Positions 1 through 5,442 of a stretch of 9,415 nucleotides of DNA are shown here, in pieces. The position numbers and the translations under genes were made by a program. Below the pieces are notes generated by a model. That model searched no databases. It saw nothing but the letters and a program-made list of their open reading frames with translations, and was not told the DNA's origin. The DNA is from CAYNYF01 sp964401385 (GTDB taxonomy: Bacteria > Planctomycetota > Phycisphaerae > SM23-33), in NCBI GenBank assembly GCA_964401385.1, contig CAYNYF010000111.1, forward strand, positions 1 to 9,415, read 5' to 3'. The number at the start of each line of letters is the position of its first letter. The stretch's first letter is position 1.

Positions 1-204
1 CATTTGGCGCGGCGGTAGCCCCGCCCTACATTTTTGTTGTTGTTCGCGTTGTTCGCGGCTGGATGGTTCATTTGGCGGGGCGGTAGCCCCGCCCTACATT
101 TCGGTTGTGGTTCGCGTTGTTCGCGGCTTGATGGTTCATTTGGCGGGGCCGTAGCCCCGCCCTACATTTTCGTTGTTGTTCGCGTCGTTCGCAGCTCGAT
201 AGGA
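1..204. repeat. Three tandem copies of a 68-bp unit with a REP-like hairpin
   Basis: Copies begin at 1, 69 and 137, with exact 68-bp spacing. Each contains an 8-bp inverted repeat around a 4-base loop: 6-13/18-25, 74-81/86-93 and 142-149/154-161. The stem is GGCGGGGC/GCCCCGCC, with one mismatch in copy 1; the loop is GGTA in copies 1 and 2 and CGTA in copy 3. Each hairpin is followed by CTAC, so on the minus strand each reads GTAG followed by a GC hairpin, the layout of REP elements mobilised by RAYT transposases. The remaining ~40 bases (a GTTGTTCGCG-rich spacer) are also conserved. The array may extend beyond the left edge of the window. No gene is supported in 1-368. Confidence 0.85.
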
Positions 205-265
205 AAAGGTAGGTCGGCGCGGCGAGCCAGCCCACAGGGCCCCGCCGGGGAGGGCGGCGCCGGCG

Positions 266-294
266 TTGACAAGCCTTCCCCGCCTTCATAGCAT
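266..294 (+). promoter_or_regulatory. Candidate sigma70-type promoter for the EF-hand membrane protein
   Basis: TTGACA at 266-271 is a perfect -35 box. A 17-base spacer follows, then TAGCAT at 289-294, which matches TATAAT at 4 of 6 positions. The predicted transcription start near 301 would leave a leader of about 68 bases before the ATG at 369. It lies just downstream of a GC-rich stretch (205-265) in which nothing else was recognised. Confidence 0.5.
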
Positions 295-368
295 CATTCG
301 CGTGCGGTGGAGCCCCGGCCGCGTGGGTATTGGCCGGGACAGCCGCACCGAAAGCGAGAGCATCTCCA

Positions 369-2489
369 ATGGCCGGCGACAGCAAGCTGACGTTCGAGAG
401 GTTCGGGCGCTCCTACCACCTTCGCATCCGAACGGCCGAGGACCTCCGCGCCATCGTCTCCCTGGACGAGGCCCTGTGGGTGGCCACCGGCGCCCCCATC
501 GAGACCATCAACTGCGACCGGACGTTCCTGGAGCTGGTCGACACCGACCGCAACGGCCGGATCCTCTGCTTCGAGCTGGCCGACGCCATCGCCTGGCTGC
601 TGAAGAACCTCTCCGACACCAGCGGCGTCGACGCCGGCAGGGCGGTGCTGTCCCTGGCGGCGATCAACGTGGGCGAGGAGGAAGGCAGGCGCATCCACGC
701 CTCGGCCGGGAAGATGCTCGCCCGCCTGGGCGCCGACGACGCCGGGGAGATCACGCTGGAGCAGGTGCGGAAGATCAAGGCCGAGGTCGAGGCCACCCCC
801 GTCAGCGGTGCCGGCGTGGTGCTGCCGGAGGCGGCCGAAGACCCGGAGGTCCGGCAGTTCATCGCCGACGTCGTCGCCACCGTCGGCGGCGCCCCGCACC
901 CCGGCGGGGCGGTCGGGGCCGCCCAGGCCCAGCTCGAGCAGTTCCTCGCCGGCGCCCAGGCATATCTTGAGTGGCGCCGGCAGGGCGAGCTTCCCCCCGG
1001 GCAGTCCCGCTCGGAGGTGATGCCGCTGGGGGAGGGCACGGCCGCGGCGTACGCGCTGCTGTCGGGCGTTCGCGACAAGATGGACCAGTACTTCGCCCAG
1101 TGCGAGGCGGTGGCGCTGGACGCGGAGCTGGGCGGGCGGCTGGGGCCGCGCCCGGCCGAGCTGGAGGGGATGGACTTCGGCGACCCCGCGGCCATCCGGG
1201 AGGTGCTGAAGTCGGCGCCGCTGGCCCGGGCCCGGGCCGACCGCGTCCTGGGCTTTGCCGATCCGGTCAATCCGCACTACGCCGTGAGGCTGGCCGAGCT
1301 GCGAACCGGGCTGATCGAGCCGGTGCTGGGGGCGTCGGATGAGTCGCTCTCGGAAGATCAGTGGGGCAGGATCAAGCAGGCCTTCGCCGCCCACGAGGCG
1401 TGGGTGACCTCCAAGGCCGGCTCCGACGTGGAGCCGCTGGGGGCCGAGAAGCTCCAGGCCTACCTGGACCCGCGCTTCGCCCGGGCGGTGCGGGCGCTGA
1501 TGGCCGCCAGCGCCGAGACGGCCTTCGTCCTGGACAACATCCGCCAGGCCGAGAAGTTGATCCTGTATCAGGCCTACCTGCGCGACCTGGCCAACAACTT
1601 CGTCAGCTTCCCCCACCTGTACAGCGCGGAGAGGCGCGCGATGTTCGAGCTGGGCACGCTGATCATGGACGGCCGGCGGTTCAACCTCTCCGTGCGGGTG
1701 GACAACCGCGCCCAGCACGCGGCCGTGGCCAAGAGCAGCAACATGTACGTGCTGTACGTGGAGATCGCCCCCAAGGGCGGGGGCGAGAAGTACGAGGTGG
1801 CCGTGCCCGTGACCTCCGGCGGCAAGGGCAACCTGTGCGTGGGCAAGCGCGGCGTCTTCGAGGACGTCCACGGCAACGAGTGCGACGCCAGGGTCATGCA
1901 GATCATCGAGAACCCCATCAGCGTGGGCGAGGCCCTCATCTCGCCCTTCCAGCGGATGGGCCGGCTGGTGACCGGCAAGATCGAGGCGATCACCACCCAG
2001 GCCGAGAAGAAGCTGGACACCGCCACCGCCGCGACCGTCACGCAGGTCCGCGCGGGCGGGCCTACCGCTGGCGCGGCGCCCGCCCAGGGCTCGGGCATGA
2101 TGGCCGGCGGACTGCTGATGGGCGGGGGCGTGGCCGTAGCCGCCCTGGGCTCGGCCGTCGCCTATTTCACCAAGACCCTCGCCGGGCTCCAGTACTGGCA
2201 GATACTCATCGGCCTGGGCGGGGCGGTGCTGGCGGTGGTGGTTCCCATCTCCATCATCGCCGCCCTCAAGCTTCGCCGGCGCGACCTGAGCGGCATCCTC
2301 GCCGGCTCCGGCTGGGCCATCAACGCCCGCATGCGCCTGACCCGCGGGCTGGGGCGGTTCTTCACCCAGCGCCCGAGGTACCCCAAGGAAGCCAAGGGCG
2401 TCCGCCGGCCGCGGAAGTGGCTCATCCTGGCCGCGATCGTGGTCCTGGCGGCGATCGCCGTCTCGGCCTACCTCTACCTCCGCCGCTGA
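369..2489 (+). CDS. EF-hand-containing protein with C-terminal membrane segments, function unknown
   Basis: This encodes 706 residues from ATG 369. An in-frame TTG at 330 would add 13 residues, but the ATG is preferred because a purine-rich GCGAGAG lies just upstream of it. Residues 58-69 form a complete EF-hand loop (D58, D60, N62, G63, I65, E69), so calcium binding is likely. A second, degenerate loop lies near 121-132. Residues 140-410 are mostly helical and charged, and 435-515 look beta-rich (for example NLSVRVDN and YEVAVPVTSGG). Hydrophobic segments sit near 577-600, 609-633 and 684-703. A basic stretch between the second and third, and RR at the extreme C-terminus, suggest these ends face the cytoplasm. 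There is no obvious N-terminal signal peptide, so the large N-terminal part may be cytoplasmic. I do not recognise a named family; a calcium-responsive membrane protein is only an inference. It converges on the hydrolase gene with a 25-base gap. Confidence 0.85.
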   Translation: MAGDSKLTFERFGRSYHLRIRTAEDLRAIVSLDEALWVATGAPIETINCDRTFLELVDTDRNGRILCFELADAIAWLLKNLSDTSGVDAGRAVLSLAAINVGEEEGRRIHASAGKMLARLGADDAGEITLEQVRKIKAEVEATPVSGAGVVLPEAAEDPEVRQFIADVVATVGGAPHPGGAVGAAQAQLEQFLAGAQAYLEWRRQGELPPGQSRSEVMPLGEGTAAAYALLSGVRDKMDQYFAQCEAVALDAELGGRLGPRPAELEGMDFGDPAAIREVLKSAPLARARADRVLGFADPVNPHYAVRLAELRTGLIEPVLGASDESLSEDQWGRIKQAFAAHEAWVTSKAGSDVEPLGAEKLQAYLDPRFARAVRALMAASAETAFVLDNIRQAEKLILYQAYLRDLANNFVSFPHLYSAERRAMFELGTLIMDGRRFNLSVRVDNRAQHAAVAKSSNMYVLYVEIAPKGGGEKYEVAVPVTSGGKGNLCVGKRGVFEDVHGNECDARVMQIIENPISVGEALISPFQRMGRLVTGKIEAITTQAEKKLDTATAATVTQVRAGGPTAGAAPAQGSGMMAGGLLMGGGVAVAALGSAVAYFTKTLAGLQYWQILIGLGGAVLAVVVPISIIAALKLRRRDLSGILAGSGWAINARMRLTRGLGRFFTQRPRYPKEAKGVRRPRKWLILAAIVVLAAIAVSAYLYLRR

Positions 2490-2514
2490 GCCGCATGAGC
2501 CGGGGTAGCGTCCA

Positions 2515-3561
2515 CTATTCCAGAAATCGTAGTAGCGCCTCCACGTCCAGCACGTGGCCGACGCCGGGCGTGACGATCAGCTCCACGTTATCGGCGGCCC
2601 CGGCGGCGGCGTAGATCTGCCGGGCGTCGCTCATCAGCTCGGGCACGTCCTCGTTGTACGCGGCCGACCAGTTTTCCTTTCCCGGCTCGTTCATGCAGGG
2701 CGTGTCGAACTGGCCGTAGTGAATCGCGAGCGGGCGGGGGGCGTTCATGCCGGCGACGTCGGCCCGCTCCATCCAGTTGCAGATGCCGGGCACGCAGTGG
2801 GCCGGGCCGTTGTAGCAGCGGCTGAAGTGCAGGGCGTAGGAGCCGCTGGAGCCGCTGGCGAAGATCCGCTCCACGCGCCGGCTGAAGATCGGGTACACGA
2901 AGGCCAGGTCGCCGCCGTAGGACAGGCCCGCCGCGAAGATGCGCTCGACGGACAGCTCCGCCGCCAGGTAGTCCTCCCACCGCAGCATGTCCTCGACGTT
3001 CTCGCCGACGACCGTGCGGCCGTGGAGGAAGGCGTCGGTGACGTAAGTGAAGTGGGCGCTCTGCTCGTAGTCCATGCGATAGCCGGCCCGCCCGGCGGAC
3101 AGGTCGCGCAGGGGGCCGAACCCGCGGTGGATCGGCAGCAGGACGAGGTAGCCGGCCTTGGCCAGGGCCATGGCGAAGCCGCTGTAGCCGTCCTTCTTCA
3201 GCCCCAGGCAGCCTTCGCCCTTGCCGGGGCTGTGGCCGTGGATGGCCATGACGGCGGTGCCCGGCCCGTGGTCGCGCTCCGGCCGCAGCAGATACGCCGG
3301 GATGGACAGCCTCTCGTCGACCTCCATGACCAGCGCCTGCACCCGCACGCCGTCGTGCTCCGCCTGCCGCAGCTCGCGCACGCCCGCCGGCGGCGAAACC
3401 GGCAGCTCCAGGCCCAGCAGTTCCGTGAGCTTGGCCTCGCACCGGCCGCGCCACGCCTGGAAGTCGCCGCCGACGTTCTTGTAGGACAGGGCCCGCCGCC
3501 CCGCCGGGTGGAGGAACTTCAAGGTCAGCTCCGTGCTGTCGATCAGGAAATCGGTGTCCAC
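2515..3561 (-). CDS. Alpha/beta-hydrolase fold enzyme (esterase / dienelactone hydrolase-like)
   Basis: This encodes 348 residues from GTG 3561, chosen because AAAAGGG (3570-3576) sits 8 bases upstream. The frame is open back to 3651, which would add 30 residues, but that start lies inside a dispersed hairpin repeat and those residues look non-native. The hydrolase signature is clear: an HGH oxyanion-type motif at 108-110, a nucleophile elbow GLSYGG with Ser214, an acid Asp286 in GQFDTP, and His336 in GVGHVLD. This order and spacing fit a Ser-Asp-His triad. The ~100 residues before the HGH motif resemble the N-terminal extension of acetyl-xylan-esterase or dienelactone-hydrolase-like enzymes. 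No signal peptide is seen, so a cytoplasmic ester hydrolase is likely; the substrate cannot be read from sequence. It is on the same strand as, and downstream of, the enolase-superfamily gene, but 258 bases and a repeat separate them. Confidence 0.88.
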   Translation of the reverse strand: MDTDFLIDSTELTLKFLHPAGRRALSYKNVGGDFQAWRGRCEAKLTELLGLELPVSPPAGVRELRQAEHDGVRVQALVMEVDERLSIPAYLLRPERDHGPGTAVMAIHGHSPGKGEGCLGLKKDGYSGFAMALAKAGYLVLLPIHRGFGPLRDLSAGRAGYRMDYEQSAHFTYVTDAFLHGRTVVGENVEDMLRWEDYLAAELSVERIFAAGLSYGGDLAFVYPIFSRRVERIFASGSSGSYALHFSRCYNGPAHCVPGICNWMERADVAGMNAPRPLAIHYGQFDTPCMNEPGKENWSAAYNEDVPELMSDARQIYAAAGAADNVELIVTPGVGHVLDVEALLRFLE

Positions 3562-3569
3562 TGTCTTGA

Positions 3570-3576
3570 CCCTTTT
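3570..3576 (-). promoter_or_regulatory. Ribosome binding site deciding the hydrolase start
   Basis: On the minus strand AAAAGGG precedes GTG 3561 by 8 bases. It supports that start over the longer reading frame opening at 3651. Confidence 0.5.
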
Positions 3577-3644
3577 CTGCCATACGCCCGCTGAAACGCC
3601 CGCGCCATTATCTCCGCCAGGTTCCAGGCGCCCCGGGGCGAAGG

Positions 3645-3747
3645 AGAACACGAATTACACGAAAGAAAGCGAATTGCACGAATTACTTTTTTTTCGAGCA
3701 CCTTTCGGTTCGTGCCATTCGGGCAAATTCGTGAAATTCGTGGTTTG
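3645..3747. repeat. ~100-bp imperfect hairpin element (MITE-like)
   Basis: The outer arms 3649-3663 and 3728-3742 are inverted repeats matching at 14 of 15 bases (CACGAATTACACGAA against TTCGTGAAATTCGTG). The inner arms 3670-3682 and 3709-3721 match at 12 of 13. Together they fold into a long interrupted stem with a loop holding an eight-T run near 3687-3694. The A+T-rich arms stand out sharply against the GC-rich flanks. It lies between two minus-strand genes and carries no coding capacity. A short non-autonomous dispersed repeat is the likely identity; copy number elsewhere in the genome cannot be seen here. Confidence 0.7.
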
Positions 3748-3765
3748 TTTCGCTGTCTGCGGAAC

Positions 3766-3787
3766 GGCCGCGGATGTGCCCGCGGCC
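3766..3787 (-). terminator. Possible hairpin terminator after the enolase-superfamily gene
   Basis: A perfect 8-bp stem GGCCGCGG/CCGCGGCC (3766-3773 and 3780-3787) encloses a 6-base loop. It lies 33 bases beyond the stop codon of the minus-strand gene. There is no clear U tract after it in the minus direction, so a factor-independent terminator is uncertain. Confidence 0.35.
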
Positions 3788-3819
3788 CCGCCGAATCCGC
3801 CGGCTCAGCCTGGTCCGCA

Positions 3820-4977
3820 TCACGTCGTGAGCTTGTGGCCGCTGTCGTCCCGGCCGTGCTCGTCGTAGCGCCGGCCCCAGATGAGCCTCATGCCGAAGCC
3901 GGGCGCGTCGGGCACGGCCAGCACGCCGGCGCGGAAGCCGTAGCCGCTGGTGTCCACGCCCTCGGTCTCGTCGATGACCCCTTCCAGCGGGGTCGCCGCC
4001 CCGACCCCGGCCAGGAACTGCGCGGCGTAGAGAGTCTTCAGCCGCAGGTCGAAGGCGTGGGGCGAGAACAGCAGCCCGCGCTCGATCGCCCTGGGCGCCA
4101 GCCGCCGCCAGGGCGTGAAGCCGTAGCCCTCGATGTCCAGGTTGAGGATGTCCACCAGGCCCTCGGCGCCGAGAGCGAGCAGGAACTCCACGTCCGCCTT
4201 GGACTCACCCTCCGTGACGGTCGTGGCCGGGTTGAGCTTTTCGATCATCTCCCGCAGCCGCCGCAGGTCGTCGCGGTTTTCGTGGAAGGGCTCCTCGATG
4301 GTGTAAAGACGGCAGTCGGCGACGGCCTGAAAGTAGCGGAGGAAGTCGGCGCAGGCGTAGGAGTTGTTGGCGTCGACCATGATCCGGCAGTTGGGGAAGT
4401 TCTCGCGGACGGCCCGCGTGACCTCGACGTCGCGGCGGAGGCCGTCGGCCGGCTGCATCCACCGGTAGCCCCGGCCGATCTTGATCTTGAAGCTGCGATA
4501 GCCCAGCTCGTAGTCCTGGCGGCAGTGGTCCAGCACGGTCCGCACGCCGCCGGGCTGATACGCCGGCGTGATGTCGTCCATGTAGGTGGCGGCCCCGTAG
4601 ATTTCCACGTCGGTCTCACCGGCCGCGCCCAGCATGCGGTACACGGGCATCTCCAGAATCGCCCCGGCCAGGTCGTGCAGGGCGAAGTCCAGCGGCATCG
4701 CCTGCTCGTCGATGACCCCCGCGGCCGGGTCGAACAGCTCCGAGAGCCGCCGGCCGGTGAGTTTCGGCGTCCTCTCCGGCGGCAGGTGCCGGGAAACTCC
4801 CCAGCCGCTCGCGCCCTTGTCGGTGGTGATCCGCCGGACCAGCAGCTCGCGGCCGAAGCCGTGCTCCTCGAAGATGGCGTTCCTGCCCAGCAGCCGCGGC
4901 CAGCGGGTGCGGACTCTTACCGTCTCGATCGCGGCGATGCGGTGCTGCGCCAGCTCTTCGATATTGGACGGGCTCAA
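3820..4977 (-). CDS. Mandelate racemase / muconate lactonizing enzyme family protein (enolase superfamily)
   Basis: This encodes 385 residues from TTG 4977, which has an AGGAG Shine-Dalgarno sequence 6 bases upstream; no ATG occurs before residue 94. The N-terminal capping domain spans roughly 1-120 and the barrel domain 125-370. Visible active-site elements are KxK at K164/K166 (FKIKIG), metal ligands D202 (VDANNSY), E228 (IEEP) and probably E256 (VTEGES), then D281 (NLDIEG) and H307 (SPHAF). The Asp-His pair 26 residues apart after a KxK is the pattern of the mandelate racemase subgroup, which includes many sugar-acid dehydratases. Length also fits the family. The expected chemistry is Mg2+-assisted proton abstraction alpha to a carboxylate, with dehydration or epimerisation of an acid sugar as the likely outcome. 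The exact substrate is not determinable. It is cytoplasmic, with a strong hairpin upstream at 5020-5051. Confidence 0.92.
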   Translation of the reverse strand: MSPSNIEELAQHRIAAIETVRVRTRWPRLLGRNAIFEEHGFGRELLVRRITTDKGASGWGVSRHLPPERTPKLTGRRLSELFDPAAGVIDEQAMPLDFALHDLAGAILEMPVYRMLGAAGETDVEIYGAATYMDDITPAYQPGGVRTVLDHCRQDYELGYRSFKIKIGRGYRWMQPADGLRRDVEVTRAVRENFPNCRIMVDANNSYACADFLRYFQAVADCRLYTIEEPFHENRDDLRRLREMIEKLNPATTVTEGESKADVEFLLALGAEGLVDILNLDIEGYGFTPWRRLAPRAIERGLLFSPHAFDLRLKTLYAAQFLAGVGAATPLEGVIDETEGVDTSGYGFRAGVLAVPDAPGFGMRLIWGRRYDEHGRDDSGHKLTT

Positions 4978-4983
4978 AGTCTG

Positions 4984-4988
4984 CTCCT
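4984..4988 (-). promoter_or_regulatory. Ribosome binding site supporting a TTG start
   Basis: AGGAG on the minus strand lies 6 bases before TTG 4977. This is a strong Shine-Dalgarno sequence and justifies the non-ATG start of the enolase-superfamily gene. Confidence 0.7.
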
Positions 4989-5019
4989 GGCGGCTTGCCT
5001 TCGGCGTGAACGGTACTGC

Positions 5020-5051
5020 GGCCGGCCGGGCCGATCAAGGCCCCGCCGGCC
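5020..5051. repeat. Strong GC hairpin upstream of the enolase-superfamily gene
   Basis: Arms 5020-5032 and 5039-5051 are complementary at 12 of 13 positions around the 6-base loop GATCAA. It sits about 43 bases upstream of TTG 4977, so if transcribed it would fold in the 5' leader. It has no U tract. A regulatory role is inference; it could equally be another repeat relic. Confidence 0.5.
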
Positions 5052-5073
5052 TGACTTATCCTCAGTTTGATGG

Positions 5074-5124
5074 GTAGCCCCGCTGGGGCTGGGGCCGGGC
5101 GTAGGGTGCGTGCTCGCACGCACC
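5074..5124 (+). repeat. Two adjacent GTAG-headed REP-like hairpins
   Basis: The first is GTAG at 5074 running into the stem AGCCCC/GGGGCT (5076-5081 and 5085-5090). The second is GTAG at 5101-5104 followed by a perfect 9-bp stem GGTGCGTGC/GCACGCACC (5105-5113 and 5116-5124) with a 2-base loop. The GTAG head plus GC stem matches the layout of the minus-strand reading of the 1-204 array. The stem sequences differ, so these are distinct REP-like families. Confidence 0.6.
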
Positions 5125-5144
5125 GGAATTGTCTGGGGGACGTC

Positions 5145-5336
5145 TCATTCCATGGCTCTCGCCACGTGCACACTTGCCAGCTCCCAGCCCGGTTCGGCAA
5201 ACTCCGGATATGTCAGCGCCGGGCGCTTGCCCCACGTCTCTCGGCCGGCTAGAATAGCTGCGGCAATTGCAGGGGAAAGGCCATGAACTATCTCGTCGGC
5301 CGCACGGACACCCCAGAAGAAAGACCCCCAAGACAA
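5145..5336 (-). pseudogene. Possible coding fragment (about 63 residues), function unknown
   Basis: The minus-strand frame reads plausible protein, for example ADEIVHGLSPAIAAAILAG and TYPEFAEPGWELASVHVARA, and ends at a TGA at 5145-5147. Its upstream end runs straight into the transposase-end relic (5297-5385) with only a TTG inside that relic as start, and no ribosome binding site. It may be the 3' remainder of a gene cut off by the insertion, or simply a chance open frame. I do not recognise a family. The rest of the 465 bases between the flanking genes (4978-5442) holds only the hairpins and the relic listed separately. Confidence 0.25.
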
Positions 5337-5385
5337 CAGCCAGGAAGACCAGGGAAAAACAATAGCAAACCGTCGCGGTTGTTCC
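5297..5385 (+). mobile_element. Relic of the 3' end of a RAYT transposase element
   Basis: Positions 5321-5385 match 9261-9325 at 57 of 65 bases without gaps. The match covers the end of the transposase gene at the far right and its REP-like terminal hairpin. Translated in the same frame, 5300-5365 gives PHGHPRRKTPKTTARKTREK and a residue more before TAG, against PAGRPTKKTPKTTSRKTKAK and a stop in the intact gene. The hairpin AACCG-TCG-CGGTT follows the stop, as in the intact copy. No further transposase sequence was found upstream, so this is a 3'-end fragment or a solo end. It lies 58 bases upstream of the large repeat-protein gene. Confidence 0.8.
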
Positions 5386-5442
5386 AGTCATCTACAATAC
5401 GGCCTTGAAGAGCCATGGAATGGAGACAACCGGCGCGCCTAT

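Noticed and set aside
1..204. CRISPR array
   Set aside because: The whole 68-bp unit is conserved, spacer part included, and there are only three copies; there are no variable spacers and no cas genes.
68..385. Small open frames over the 68-bp tandem array
   Set aside because: They arise from the repeats and GC-rich DNA, with no initiation signal or protein-like composition.
294..1871. Long minus-strand open frame of 525 residues opposite the EF-hand gene
   Set aside because: It is an antisense shadow in GC-rich coding DNA: low-complexity Gly/His/Gln/Arg-rich translation, no domain, and the plus strand has an EF-hand and membrane segments.
1361..2614. Plus-strand 417-residue open frame overlapping the EF-hand gene
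   Set aside because: Arg/Gly-rich translation in another frame of the same gene, without a start site or motif.
2554..3594. Plus-strand 346-residue open frame opposite the hydrolase
   Set aside because: The minus strand shows a full Ser-Asp-His hydrolase; this frame is its mirror and has no recognisable motif.
3712..5070. Plus-strand 452-residue open frame opposite the enolase-superfamily gene
   Set aside because: Antisense to a gene with all catalytic residues in order; the translation is Val/Gly/Gln/Arg-rich without structure.
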